A stretch of 64,000 bases of DNA from Wolfiporia cocos (GCA_029448655.1 JACCLO010000001.1:4092001-4156000), one strand, 5' to 3'; positions 51,345 to 63,818 are shown, numbered from the stretch's first letter. A program made the numbers and translations. Notes: a model not told the origin generated them from the sequence alone.

Positions 51345-54300
51345 ATGATCGACCATCTGCTAGGTCGCCCCAGTCCCTCCTGGAAGCGTGTCCAGGTTTG
51401 CCGCACTCGCCGTGCACCCCGGCTCTGTGCTAATGGCTCTGGCTAGGTGTTCTTGGTCATCATATTCTGGGTGTGGCGAATACTGCGAGGGAATCCCGGA
51501 GGGCCGCGTCTACTCTGGCTGCGACGCGCCAACAGGGCTCTACGTGCGTTTCTCGTGGTTGCAATGCGGCTCGCATACGTGACGAATGGTTACAGAGCGC
51601 TTCACTCCATGGCAGCTCATAGTGAGCACTTTGACCGGCGTGTACGCCGTACGCCATTTGGACAAGATTCTGGGCCTTGGTGGTGAGCTTCTGTTCAGAC
51701 AAGTTAGGAATGCACTCGTAACATTTCATGTGGCAGCCCCAGAGCCACTTGCGGACCTCGTAAGTATGCATGAGGATATATGTATATCGTGTTGACACTG
51801 CTGTGCAGTACAGTCCATCCTACTATCGTGCGACCTGGATTAATACAGGCCTTGAGGCCGGTTTCGCGACCGCAATGTCAATCCGACCCAAGTGGCTCAA
51901 GGATTTATGTTCGGTGTTGTTCTCTGTTTACTATATAGTTTATGCTAATGAGGCGGAAGAGAAGGTACGTATCGCCACACTTGCAGAGCTGCCGTCTATC
52001 TCACGTAGTCCGGTAGATCCGTAAATACCGTGCTGTGCCGACGGTTGAGATACTTCGCACAACCTGGGAGAAGACGACTAATCCATACGTGCGTACGGCC
52101 ACTGCCACTGGTTTCCTTCGCGCTAACCTAGCTAATTAACAGTTGCGTGCATTCACCCATTTGCCGAAAGTAACGATACGGCGTAAATTGTGCTTGCCTA
52201 GACCGAATGATTCACTGTGTTCGCGCCCTATCACAGCGTGGCTTTTCTTCGCTCCGCCAGAGCACCACCTTGCTCGCGCCACTGAATTGATTCTTGACTT
52301 TCCCGGGGGTGGCTTCATCTCGATGACGCCTGAGCACCACGAAGAACGGTTGCGCATGTGGGCTGTGCGCACAGGCAAGCCGGTCCTGTCAATTGATTAC
52401 GGCAAGGCGCCCGAATGTGAGCCAACCTGCATACTCTGGAGAGCGTGAATTGATCTCCGCAACCAGATCCATATCCGTACGCGATTGATGAATGCTTTGA
52501 TGTGTATCGGTCATTGGTGGACTCTGCCGGGCAGATCGTCGGGATGTCAGGCCACAAATTCAGCGTCGTTTTCACCGGGGATTCCGCGTACGTTACCATC
52601 TTACGTTTCAGCGATGTGAATGCTGATCAACGGGGTCCAGAGGCGCTCATATCGCCACCTGCGTGATGATGCGAATACTCGAGACACAGCTGCCCGTGCC
52701 GCACCCGCAAGCGATGGTGCTAGCCTACGCGTGTCTCGACTTCAACTTCACGTCCTGGATGACGCCCGCGAACCTTCGCGTGCTGCAGTCGGAGCAGTCG
52801 TCCGGCAATATCCCCGGGCTCGCCGCGCAGAAGGACCACCTCTCACATGTTAGCCCGCTGTCGATGGTGGGGAACCGCAAGGCGCCGCGTCGGCGCAGCA
52901 GTTGGCGCGACGCCTTGCGCACCATCACGTCGCCGACAGATGAGCGACCTGCATTACGTCCACAGCATTCTGCGCCCGCAGTAAAGAGCGCTGTAATGTC
53001 CAAGACAGACGCACGCATGCGCCCATCTCTCTCGGCAGCTGGTGCGGACGATGCGGGCGACATGGCAGACACAGAGGACGGTGTCGACGCCAGCGACGCC
53101 CAGGACGAAGAGGAGAAGCCGCTGGAGGCGAGGGTACGGTTCCACCTGGATCGTGAGCAGCACGACCGCGATCAGCAGCACGACCGCGATCAGCAGCACG
53201 ACCGCAATCAGCAGCACAAAGCGAGCACTGAAACCATCATTCCTGATGGAGATACGAAAGCGAGCGCACCCATCGGGACGAGGCTTACGATGACCAGTCG
53301 AGCTGGGTATTTTGCCGATCGAGTTGTATCCCCAAGTTTCGTAAGTCCCCTATGTCTGATCGAATAGGTGCCTGCAGGCCGTTCTCACGCGTGCTGGTTG
53401 TGCCTGCCGCAGATGCGTGCCATGGCCATTCTGTACATCGGGCCATACCGCAATCCGGACTTCGGCACGGACTATTACCTCTCGCCGATCCTCGCGCCGC
53501 CTGAGCTGCTGGCGCAGTTCCCGGCAATCTTAATGAACTGCGGCGAGAAGGACCCCTTCGTCGACGACACGGTCATCTTCGCGGGCCGCGTCCGCGAGGC
53601 GAAGCGGGCGCGCAAGCGCGAGCTCGAGGCGGCGCTGGCGGGGCGGGGCACCGCGCGCGTGGAGCCGTTCGGGGCGCGTGTGCGGGCGTCGAGCGCGGAG
53701 GCGCTGCGGGCGCTGCGGCGGGAGCACGAGCAGCTCGCAGGCGAGGGCGACGAAGACTGGGTGACGATGCAGATTTTCTCGGAGTGGAGCCACGGGTACC
53801 TGCAGATGCCCACGCTGATGACGGAGGTGCGCACGGTGATAAACGATCTCGCGGACTGGATAGATGCGGCGTTCGCTAGGGGCGGCGGCGCGAAACGCGG
53901 GCCGTCGGCCACCGCGGGCGCGCCGGCGCCGAAGCGCGTGTCCCCCGCGCGGCGGGGCGCGCCCCCTGCGGCCGACGCGAGCTCGGCGGCGTCCGAGACG
54001 GAGCTCGAGACGGAGACGGACGACGTGCTGACGTTCTCGGCAAGGAAGAGGGCGTCGCCTCCGCTCTCCATGGACGTATCAGGTAACAAGCAGAGAACGC
54101 CCTCGCCTCCTCGGCAAGCAGACGGCCAGGCGGCCCACTCGGGGGGAGGACACGAGCGCGCGCAGGGCGCCTCCGCGCGGAATTCTGATGAGGCCGATGG
54201 TGCCCTGGACGCATCAGAAGGCGCCGACCCGCCCCGCTTCGACCTCCTGCACGCCGTGCTCCCACAGCCCACCCCGCAGCCCGCGGCAAGGGAGCAGAAG

Positions 54301-54444
54301 GCGGGTCGTCGCGACGCCTCGCCAGGGTTCTCCACTCGCGCTGGGACGCCCGGAAAGACGGGGCAGACGATCTCCGAGTCGGAGCTGATGCGAAGGCGGC
54401 GGCTGCTCGACTCGCGTCTGATCTCCAGCGAGAATGCGAGGTAG
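51345..54444 (+). CDS. Alpha/beta hydrolase, hormone-sensitive-lipase type, with inserted repeat region
   Basis: Likely esterase or lipase. Exon 1 (51345-51395, MIDHLLGRPSPSWKRVQ) joins 51447 to give VFLVIIFWVWRIL, a membrane-anchor-like helix. The catalytic domain shows LILDFPGGGFISMTPEHHEE (oxyanion hole, with FPGGG in place of HGGG), VLSIDYGKAPE-DPYPYAID and the nucleophile elbow GDSA-GAHIAT across an intron. Then comes an insertion of about 150 residues, mostly charged and disordered, with QQHDRD repeats; then YLSPILAPPELLAQFPAILM, NCGEKDPFVDD (catalytic Asp) and SEWSHGYLQM (catalytic His). A long disordered Ala/Ser/Pro tail ends LLDSRLISSENAR. Ser, Asp and His are all present, so activity is plausible. 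About nine introns. Substrate unknown; lipid droplets or ER membrane are reasonable sites for this family. Confidence 0.88.
53152..53217 (+). repeat. 18-bp coding tandem repeat (QQHDRD)
   Basis: About three and a half copies of an 18-base unit encode EQHDRD/QQHDRD/QQHDRN in the hydrolase insertion. Being a multiple of three, changes in copy number keep the frame. Confidence 0.9.
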
Positions 54445-55385
54445 ACGGGTGATTGGAGTTTGGATGCAACCGTGCGGTGCGTCGCTGCGCAGACGATATG
54501 TAGCAATGTATGGACTTGGCACTTGGAATTTGACTGCATGTCTGATCGTAGAGTCCCCTCGGATTAGCGCAGCGTCTGCTCCTGGCGGCCCTATTTTCGG
54601 TCGGTTAAGTTGATCAGCAAGCCCCCGTTTCAGCGATGCCGGGCTGCAGCTGACGGCTGGGTGCGGAATTAGCGGTCAGACCTGGGTCAAAGTGGGGATT
54701 CTGGCCGTGCGGTGGCACGTAATGCGCATCAGGCGTTGCCCCTGGCTGCGACGCGGGGGTGCGCTTGGGGCGAAACCGGCGGCCGTCGTGGGCGAATGCG
54801 AAGCCCGCCGATTTGATCAGTGTGATGCGCCGATCTGCAGGTCGCGATAGCGATTCAGTGCACAGCTGTAATAAGGGAGACGCTCGGCGACGGTGCCGCA
54901 TCTTGATGCTACCTGGCGATGTCGGCATCAGCGGCGGAGGTCGCAGAGCATCACGCCTGCGCTCGTCGGAAGCGCGGTGCGGACTCACCAATGCTTACGT
55001 ACGCAGGGGTTCTCCGGCGGCAAGCTGGATCAGGGCCAAATAAGGGAATCTGAGATTGGCGCGGGGAGCAGGACGGCTGTGGCTCTGTCGGACTTGGGGA
55101 GGTCGCCCGCCTGGCGCTCAGTGCAGACGGCAGCAGCGCGGTGGCAGTACGCCCGCATCATTACCCGCCCGCGAGCACGCAGCTGCGTCCGCGCCCGGGC
55201 AGCGTCTGAATATAAGAAGGCGCGCTGCCGTTCTGCGCCAATTGCGTGCACGCTGCTCGCGGCAGCAGCACTTGGCACCCATCTGTCATCTCCTCGCCGG
55301 CCTGCGCCTGCCCCGCCGAAAACGCCTGCTCCCATCGAATATCAGAAACGGCTATCTGCAAGCGCTTGCCAGTCGCCATTCAGAC
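54445..55385. other. Intergenic: hydrolase 3' flank and zinc-finger gene leader
   Basis: GC-rich. Long overlapping frames on both strands (for example 54893-56272 +, which runs out of frame through the zinc-finger gene) look like composition effects. Probably promoter and 5' UTR. Confidence 0.5.
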
Positions 55386-56632
55386 ATGGAAGTGGACGCC
55401 TCGAGAACGTGTCCCGCTTCCGTCCTGTCCACATATCCTCCCTGGCCCCTCGATACCCAGCAGCCCTCCCCCTGCCCCTACACATTCCCGCCCCCGATGC
55501 CCCCCGACGCCCACGCCCGCAGGGACCGAGATCGCGCCTATGCTGCGGACGCCGGGCCCTCCCACTACGCCACAGCGCCCGCCCGCCCGGCCACCGCCCG
55601 CGCGCCGTCCGCGTACTTCGCGCCCTCCGCGGGCCCGCCCCACCCCGCGCGCAGCTCCACCTGGCCCGCGCCGCACCACCCCCCGCACGACGCGCCGCCC
55701 TCGCCCCCGGTCCTCCCGTCCCTGCCCGCGATAATCTCATCAGCCAGCCGAGACGCCCGCGGCTACCCGTCCGAGCTCCCGCGCTCGCCCCCGTACGCGC
55801 ACCCGCCGCCCGCGCACCCGCCGCCCGCGCCCGCGCACACCGCCCTCCCGCCGCTCGCGACGCAGCTGCACGCGCTCGGCGGCGGCCCGCAGACCGCGCC
55901 CGCGATCCTGCCCCGCCTGCCGCCCATCCTGCAGGTCGAGAAGCAGCAGGTCACGACGAGCGCCACCCAGGCCGCGAGCGCGAGCCGGCGCAGGAACGAG
56001 GCGCACTTTGTGTGTCCCGTGCCCGGCTGTGGCAGCACGTTCACCCGCCGGTTCAACCTCAGAGGTGCGCGCGCGCGTTCTGCTCCGGCGAGGTCTCTGC
56101 TCATCGTGCCTGCCGCCGCAGGTCATCTCCGTTCGCACACGGCCGAGCGCCCCTTCGTGTGCGAGTGGCCGGGCTGCAACAAGGGCTTCGCCCGCCAGCA
56201 CGACTGCAAGTACGTCTTATCGTGTCCATCGCTGTGGCCTGCCGCAGCCGCGCCAGTCTCGTGACGGTCTAGACGTGTTGACGCTCCGTTTGGCTTCATT
56301 CAGGAGACACCAAGCGCTGCACACCGCAAAGTCGCAGGCGAACGTGTGCCACGGTTGTGGTAAGACATTCAGTCGATTGGACGCACTGAACGTGAGTAAG
56401 CCCAGCGTACGCGCCGAATAACCAATTGCTGATGATCGCGATTCCCAGAGACACTGTGGGTGGCCGTCCAGTGGCTCAGCTCTTCCGCGCACTGACCGAG
56501 TTCACAGTGCGCTCAGAGGGGGGCGCCGAGTGCCGCGAGCTGTCCGCGTCCGCGGCGCCGCGCGCGAGCCCCGCCGACGCCGACGACGACTGGGAGAGCT
56601 CGAGCAATCGAAGCGGGGGCCGCACGCCCTGA
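55386..56632 (+). CDS. C2H2 zinc-finger transcription factor, Swi5/Ace2-like finger set
   Basis: Probable nuclear regulator. The start MEVDASRTCPASVLSTYPPW is followed by a Pro/Ala-rich region of about 180 residues. Three fingers follow, each split by an intron: FVCPVPGCGSTFTRRFNLRG-HLRSH; FVCEWPGCNKGFARQHDCK-RHQALH; VCHGCGKTFSRLDALN-RHLRSEGGAEC. The pattern FTRRxNL, PGCxKxFxRxHD and CGKxFxRxDAL resembles Swi5/Ace2, whose third finger also ends in a spaced Cys. Introns are about 56064-56121, 56210-56299 and 56393-56518, where the tail exon begins LRSEGG. It ends in an acidic/Ser tail (ADADDDWESSSNRSGGRTP). Target genes are unknown. Paralogues with the same fingers but different flanks are possible, so orthology to yeast SWI5 is not claimed. 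Confidence 0.88.
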
Positions 56633-58319
56633 CACATGTGCGGAGCGCTTCTGCTACGCACCGCATACCCTGTGCCGTCTGTACCTCATGCAACGCGCGT
56701 TCGCCATGTTCCTGTAGTATGTACCACGCCCCGCCTGCGCACACGTTATCACGTATCGCAGCGTGCCCGTCCGCCCTCGAGGTCGCGCTTGGGAGCCCGG
56801 CGGCTGTTGATCGAGCCTGGCGCGTCGTCTGCTCACGCGGGACGGCTGGTGGGAACCGATGCCCCGTGGCGATCAGTCAGGTCCCCGAGGGGTGCACAGC
56901 ATCCATATGATTTGTACCCGTGCACAGCATGGTCTTGATGGGCCTCGATCCGAGAAGCACGGACGCGAGTGATCTACAGCCCGCATTGCGCTGCCTGCCT
57001 ATAGAGCCCGCGCGTAGCTGGCCTGCTGCATACTGCGCTGCGAATGCGATATTCAAAATCGATGATGAGAGCGTGCGATAGCCGTGAGTCCGCGGGAATG
57101 CGCCCGCCACCTGCGTCATCCTATCGTTTACCCATCGCGCTGCGGGACGCAGGCGAGGCACCGATCTCTCCTTGGACGCTTCTGGGCCGCCGCAGTGTGG
57201 TGCGGTGCTTGAAGCAAACCGCCACCCAGCGCCAGCGCATTACAAAGACTAAATTGTCGAAGAATCGAAGCTCGACTAGCCCCAGTCGCCCTGCAGCGGC
57301 GCCCCGTCTATCTGGAGGCCCCCATCAGCCATATCGGGTTACCCCGACCGCAGGCTGGCATGTGCCCGCGCGATATGGCCCAGGACGCATTGTTCTTCCG
57401 AGGTTGATACCCCCGGCGCCGGGCTGCAAGCTTTCGTGTGCGAATCAGCTCGCTCGCCGTCCAGCGCGGGCGGGCCGAGTGCGGCAGGCGCGCGTATCGG
57501 CGAGATGAAATCGCCGCCGATCCCGCACGGACGTTCTCAGCCGCTAGCACTATAGTGGTCTGCCTTCGACAGTCGCCTGCGTGTGGCCGAGGTCAGTGGC
57601 CATCACCCGCACGCGGGGTGGGCGCATCCCATATTTGGCATGTGTTGTGGAACGCGGGGTGTGGCTATTTGCGCCAGTGGCACGGGCAGGCGTGCACAGC
57701 AGGGCGAGTGGCGATGCACCTCTATGCGGCCTGGGGCTGCGCGCTATCGGGCACACACCCGATATACGCAGAAGTGCGGACACGCTGCCAATAAGCCAGG
57801 CGCGTTCGTGCTGCGCGCGCGGCCTTCTGATCCCAGGGCCGCGTGCCGCGCCGCTTCCCACACCCGGCGAGGCCTGGCACCGTTCATATCCACAGAAGTC
57901 CTTCTCCGATCTTCCTGCGATCGGCTGCACCGCCCCACTTTAAGCTCACGAAGCTTGTTTAGGTCGCTTGCCGCCGACGCGCAGATAGCTCGCGCCTTCT
58001 AGCCAGACGACGCGCTCGCTAGATACTCGCAGGGGGCTCGCTGGCAGCTGGCAGCTGTCGCCGGCGACGGCAGCGCCTCGGCTCGACGACCCGCGGGCAG
58101 CTGGCGTCGCACGCAGTCAGCTGCGCATCTGGACGGCCTGGCTGCAAAGGCATGGAGCACCAGAACTTGGCCTTTGCGCGGTGGGCCTGGCAACATACTG
58201 CGACGATTCTCCGAGGGTCCACATCGATGGACCTCGCGAGCCTATCGCACGCGCACGCCGTGCTCCAGCGCGATAGCACACTCGATCTGGACCGTCCAAC
58301 GTCTCACCACAGTCACGAA
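56633..58319. other. Long GC-rich intergenic region
   Basis: 1.7 kb between the convergent zinc-finger and PEX5 genes. Open frames up to 154 codons on both strands lack domains or splice logic. No RNA gene, repeat array or transposon recognised. Confidence 0.5.
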
Positions 58320-61311
58320 TTATCGAGGTCCGAGAGCATGTATGGGGCGTGTTCCTCGATATACTGAGCCCGAGCATCGATGAAGACACAGAGTAAGATG
58401 TGGTTCTGATACATGCCCACCGAGATACAATTGAGTCGTACAGAAGCAGGGAGGAGCCGTCGAAGCTATTTTCTGCGTCCGTGACGTGAAACGCAAAAGC
58501 CCTACAAGCGGACGGCTACGTTTGGAAGTGCAGGCGGAATGCTGAGAGGGGAATTTGAGCATGACCCTGCGTTCACGATAGGCTGGACACATACCTTCCA
58601 GGTCTTCCCTGTCACAAAAATTGGCCAGATCAAGCTTCTGCATGTGCATACAGCATGTCTTTAAACTTTGCCAGAGCGTCTGCGAAGTGACGCCGCGCTT
58701 GTCGGCGGCTCCGCCGTCTCGTTCGTGGACGCTATCGCCGTCTTGCAGTACAAGAGCGTCGAGGATGTGGTGTGCCGCCTCTTCATAACGCTATATGCAT
58801 ATTAAGTAATTCATATGACACTGAATGGATCGAATGCCTACTCTCATATTAATGCACGAGATACCGAGATTGTACCTGAGGTGTAATGAGCCACCCGCCA
58901 TATTACGATGATCTTTATTTAGCACAAACCTGGCACGGATGTACCCTGGATTGAGCTCCAGAGCGCGGTAATAGTACTGCAGAGCCTGTTCCGGCTGACC
59001 ACTATTCGCCATTGTGGCTCCCACTCTGTTGTACAGCAACCAATCCTGGGTACCGGCAAGTCAATGTGGCGCCGCGCTCAGCAACTGTGTTACTCACATT
59101 GGGCCGCACCGCCAACGCGGTGTTGAAACAATCTTGGGCTTTGGAATACTCCTAATCAAAGACATAATATCAGAAAATGTTCGTGGCGGGCGATCATGCC
59201 ACCCACCTCATTGGTATTCATCAACACCGCAAGCGCAATCTGAATGTCAGCATCGATCTCCCCGCCCCACCCGCCCTGGGCCATATAGATCAAACATTGT
59301 ATCAGATTCTGAAACCGCTCCCGCTGCGTCGCGTCCGGCTCCTCCGGATTAAGCGCGCGGAATCGCTGGACCTGATCGCTGTATCGCTCATTCCGGTCGA
59401 CCCACTCCCTGATCGCGGCATAAGTGCCCTGCCTGTTCCCCTCGTTCGTGTGCGACACCGCGAGCGCGAGCCACGACGGCAGGTGCGCCGGGTCGAGCTC
59501 GAGCGCGCGGCGCAGCGCCTGGACGGCCTTCTGCTCGCGCTCGTTCTCCTGCTGCTTCACGCCGAGCTCGAACCACCGCAGCGCGTTCCCCGGCTCGCGT
59601 TGCACGGCGGCCTCGAGCTCGAGCACGTTCTGCGAAGGCGGCGTGAGCACCCGCGCGGCGGCACAACAACAAGCGGGCGGGCGGCCCCGCGCGCTGACGC
59701 ACCTCGAACAGCGCGTGCTGCGCGTCCGCCGCGTGCAGCGCGTGGTGCCGCGTGCGCGACGCCTCCCCGAGCACGTACGGGTTGTGCGCCTGGAACTGGT
59801 AGTGCGCGAGCGGCCGAATCCCCGTCGCGGTCGCCTCGAACGCGTTCCAGTCGCGCTGCAGCCGGCCCCAGTCCGCGTCCTGCGTGTCGGGCCCGTACAT
59901 GTCCATCCAGCTGTCTCTCTTGCTGGAGCCCCGCTCGGGCTGGGCCTGGCGCGTCATCTCGACGTAACGCTCGTTTTCCTCGCGGAGGTATGCATCGATG
60001 GGGCTTTCCCCGTACCCCTGTGCTGCGTCGGCTTCTCTTGCCTGTGTCTGTTCCGGTGAGAGGTATGAGACAGGTACATGATTAAATGACCCCAGCGGTG
60101 CCTGATTTGTCGTATTGGCGACAAAGTCAGCACGACCCTTTCCCTTGGTGTCAATGCCATTTCGGAGACCGCTACTGGCAGAGATCCCCGATTGCGAGTC
60201 ATTCGGCACCATCTTGTCACCGTCGACCACCACTTCCCCATCACGGAGCTGGCGCATCAGGCTCATGAATTCGCTGTTCTTGAACTTGGGATTCTGCTCA
60301 TGCTGCACCGTCTCGATGAGCCGCCCGGCCGTGCGCGCGAGCTCGTCGGCCTCGTGCTGCTGGTTCTGCGACTGCGCCTTTTGCGCTTGTTCTGCCTGAT
60401 GCTCAATGTCGGCGAAATGTCGGTACGCCACTCCCGCTTCGCTTAAGGAGGCCTCCTGCGATCGAAACTCCTGATCCCACTGCGAAGCTTGTTCGCTTGA
60501 GTCGCGACGAGTCATTTGACGTCAACAAATGCGCTGCACACCTTGTATCTGAGCCAGGGGACTGGGACTCTGCACGGGAATGTTAAATTGAGGCGCGGCC
60601 AGGGGAACGGACGCATTCATGCCGTAACCAGAGGTCATAGGGCTGAACGGCCGGAAACCTGCTGCAAGGGTCGGTGTCTGATGCCGGTCCCACGACAAAA
60701 TCAACGTACCCAGTCCGCCAGGGGACAGCTGCGACTGGACATGCGTGCTGTTTTCCTGCTGCACGTTGAGCTGGGGCGCTTGGGCAGCGAGCGCGCCGGG
60801 CGAGAGTGGGGAGAGGGGCGACTGCTTTCCCGGCTGCTGCAGGAAGTCTGCAGCCCATGACGCCGCATGCAGTGGCGTCTGCCTCTGGGGCGTTAGAGCG
60901 GCATGCGGCTGCGCGAACGGCGAAGGGAGGTCTGCATGCAACGCAGAAAGATCGAAGGAAGAGGGTCCCGCCGTTATCGGGGAAGAGGGCTGCGCGGACG
61001 CGAAGAATCTCGCCGCGTCCTGGCTCGAGCCTGCCGCTGCCGAGTACTGCGAGCGGAAGCCCTACGAAGCCACTGGCGTTTGCTATTTGTCAAGATATAC
61101 ATAATGTTGAGCACGCACTTCCTTGGAAGACCCAGCGCGACCAGCACCAAAATGATCCTGCAATTGCGGTATGGGAGATGCTCATGTCATTCACGCTGCG
61201 AAGTTCACCGACCTGCTGAACGCCTCGGTCCTGATCGAACCGCTTCGAGAGGCCTTGGAGAGGATTCACTGGACCGCAGTCCGCGCCGTTCACCAGCATG
61301 GGCAGCGACAT
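58320..61311 (-). CDS. PEX5: Peroxisomal targeting signal 1 receptor PEX5
   Basis: Cycling cytosolic receptor that binds C-terminal SKL-type signals and delivers enzymes into peroxisomes. The start [20 protein letters not shown] contains the conserved N-terminal Cys used for ubiquitin-dependent recycling, followed by [13 protein letters not shown]. The N-terminal half has WxxxF/Y-like motifs for Pex14/Pex13 docking (WAADF, WDQEF, WMDMY, WNAFE). The C-terminal half is [77 protein letters not shown] and [19 protein letters not shown]. It ends near FCDREDLE. The last exon (58320 to about 58372) follows an unusually long intron of about 235 nt and is uncertain. Apart from that the model fits the family in length and order. 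Confidence 0.92.
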
Positions 61312-61733
61312 GGTCGCTGTGAGAATCGAGCAAAGGAGGAACTACAGCGATGAAGCCTTGGGGTTATATAGAATGGAGAACTCGCAGCCCCAGCCAAGCC
61401 CAACCCCGAATATAGTGCAATGCAAGTCGGTCAGCGAGCGACTCGGCCTGTCGCGTGCGGCGTTTGTCATGTGAATTCCCCGCATTTGTGCATCGCAGAT
61501 CTCACCAGGTCTGATGAGGCGAAGCAAGTTATTGCATGGCGAGCTTACAGACATAGTACATTCTAAGTCCGTAGTGTATAATGGTATTGTTCAAGGACGT
61601 CGCAGACGGATGCTCTATGATGTAGCCTGTGATCTATGCTACATACGCTCCTGAACAGTTTGGATCCCCCGACCGGCTTGCATCGTTCTCTACAATGTAA
61701 CACAGTGACACAAGCTGAGCACCTGCAGCGACA
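61312..61733. other. Intergenic: PEX5 promoter and F-box gene 3' flank
   Basis: Both neighbours read leftward. Short frames only. Confidence 0.55.
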
Positions 61734-63006
61734 TCACGTTTCGTGATACCGATGGAAGTAGCGAGTAATTCCGCGTGCTTCAAGTCCAGGCATGCGACCC
61801 TTAATGAAGGGAATGATCTTGTTCCTAAGCTCTGCTCCACGAAAGATCTCGAAGGTGACCTTCTTCAGATTGACGAAGCGTTGGCCGCAGAGAATATCGC
61901 CGATGCGTGCCCAGTCTAGGTTCTCCATATCGGGGGGCTCTGCGCCTCCGGCACGAATACGGAAATTGATCTGTTCCAGCTGTGGCGCGCGCAACTGATC
62001 GAGGAGGAGTGGTACCCAGACAAGCGTCGATACAGACACTTCTGGGCGCAGTTTCAGTGACCAAAAGCTAAGCGTCCGGAGGCCTGTACAGGGAGCGAGG
62101 CTCAATGGTATATGGGTCAGATCTAGAGAAGAGGCACGTCAGTTCAAAGCTCAGCCAAATGATACAAGGCCACTGACCAGTGGAATCGTCGTGTGGCTCC
62201 AGACTAAAGTACAAGTGCTGCAATACTGAACCTAGCGTCTGGAGGAGTTGCCCCCAGAAAAGACCATCCTCGTGACGCCTAATGTTCATTTCGAGGGTGT
62301 GAAGACGGGAGAGCATAGAGTCGGCGAACAAAAACTTCGTGAAGTGAGCACATATTATGTCGCCCCCCACTAGCCCAGAGGACAACCGTAGGACTTCTAT
62401 CTCAGGGTGCGAGACAAGAGGTCGCTGCGGTGATACGACGACGATATCTTCATCCGCTGTGCGATGATTCATTGGTAAATATAGGTCACCGATTCTCAAC
62501 TTCTTCAGCCTTGGGAAACCGCAAAGCATGTCCGCGAGTGCTGTGAGATTAGGAATGGAGCATTGGTCCATCCGTACTTCCTCAACAGCGCGCAATTCGA
62601 CAAGAAGGGGCCCGAGCCAGTGCTTCAGGTCTGCGAGGCGATAATCCAGCCTTCTAACCAGAGGAGCGTTCTGTATGATGAAGGAAAGCACTTCCATGCT
62701 CTCTGCAATCGATTCATCTTCTTCGGATTTGTACATTCCGTGGTGCATGAATATCAGAGCGCGCACGTTATGGCCGAGGTGGGGAGATGATTGCAACAAT
62801 CGCGCGAATGGCCGATAAGTCTCGGGGCAGAGTATCACGGTGCGGAAGATGTGGAACTGTGCCCTTGGTTGCCAGCATCGACAGGTGAGGCTGCAGGCAA
62901 ATAGGGCCTCCACGTCACCGCGAAGACAGTCGATGATCTTGTCGTTCAGCTCGGGGGGCAGCCCCACTGTGAAAGATGTCGATGATGTAGGCTGGTGGAG
63001 CGCCAT
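61734..63006 (-). CDS. F-box-like protein of the basidiomycete expanded family
   Basis: Start MALHQPTSSTSFTVGLPPEL. The first 50 residues give the F-box pattern: LPPELNDKIIDCLRGDVEAL followed by ACSLTCRCWQPRAQFHIFRT. Leucine-rich, repeat-like segments follow (VRRLDYRLADLKHWLGPLLV; VEEVRMDQCSIPNLTALADM; FPRLKKLRIGDLYLP; EIEVLRLSSGLVGG). An intron near 62121-62178 leads to the second exon, LRTLSFWSLKLRPEVSVSTL and LEQINFRIRAGG. It ends YFHRYHET. Such proteins are numerous in Agaricomycetes and are taken to recruit substrates to SCF ubiquitin ligases; the partner here cannot be told. About 405 residues. Confidence 0.85.
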
Positions 63007-63385
63007 GATGTAGAACAGGAGGAGAAAGGCTGTTGAGTGAGCGCTTTATGCCAACCAGGAATGGGCCACTGAGGCCGGAGGACGCGGAAGCACGAAAATG
63101 TTGCTGTCTGTCTGTGAAAGACATCTGAAAAAGAACTGACCTAGGTTGCAACGTGTGACTCGGCTAGAAGGACAGCAAGGGCATTGCCATGCTGTACAAT
63201 CACGCCTGCTATTCTATTATACGTTCCTTGCCATTGTCCGGGGAGATGCGAACCAAAATGTAGCGTACAATCACTTAGCGGTGTAGAATGGGGCATAAGG
63301 GTACTGTACGACGATGTCAGAGTCAGTGCCGACCTCGATGTATCTGAACACCGTTGTCCGCACTCACATGGCGTGCAAACGTACG
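63007..63385. other. Intergenic
   Basis: F-box gene promoter and 3' flank of the next leftward model. Nothing recognised. Confidence 0.5.
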
Positions 63386-63818
63386 TCACCGCAGCCCGAG
63401 CCGCTCGTCTCTCGTCATAGCCTCCCTCTTCCTCTTCGCATCCTCCGCGGCGACATATGGCTGGGAGGAGGACGGAGCGGACAGTGTATCCTTGGCTTTC
63501 CTTCCCGCGGCGGCAGACGCCCTGGCAGCCTCCGCCGCTACTCTTGCCTCGGCTTTGCGCTTTGCGACCGCCTCGCGAACCTGCTGCACGTCGCTATCGC
63601 ACATAGGGATCAACGTCGGATTTCTACGTATCATGTCGTTGACGACACGTCGACTGACCACGCCTGTCGCTGCGGAGAAAGTGGCTGATGAGATTGGTCG
63701 TAGGGAACAAGGCGGTGTGTGCGAAGCCGAGCCTGCGGCGCAGGCGCGGACACGATGCAGACGCGGCGGCCACGGCTCTCACGCGTATATCATCTTGAAC
63801 CTCGTCCACTACCTTCAT
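63386..63818 (-). CDS. Small hypothetical protein, helical basic C terminus
   Basis: Two overlapping frames look coding. The first is 63624-63818, starting MKVVDEVQDDIRVRAVAAAS, with RLGFAHTALFPTTNLISHFL. The second is 63386-63669, with TGVVSRRVVNDMIRRNPTLI and a long Ala/Lys/Arg helix (VREAVAKRKAEARVAAEAAR), ending REAMTRDERLGLR. A splice between them is likely, but I could not find a junction that keeps both frames. No domain recognised. Divergent from the partial gene at the right edge. Confidence 0.45.

Noticed and set aside
54893..56272. 459-codon Pro/Ala/Arg-rich frame over the zinc-finger gene
   Set aside because: It is the out-of-frame reading of the zinc-finger coding region, where the in-frame version carries clear C2H2 fingers.
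56633..58319. Several 100-150 codon frames on both strands
   Set aside because: They overlap each other, lack motifs and follow the local GC richness.
59177..60085. 302-codon plus-strand frame
   Set aside because: Antisense shadow of PEX5, whose TPR domain is unambiguous on the minus strand.
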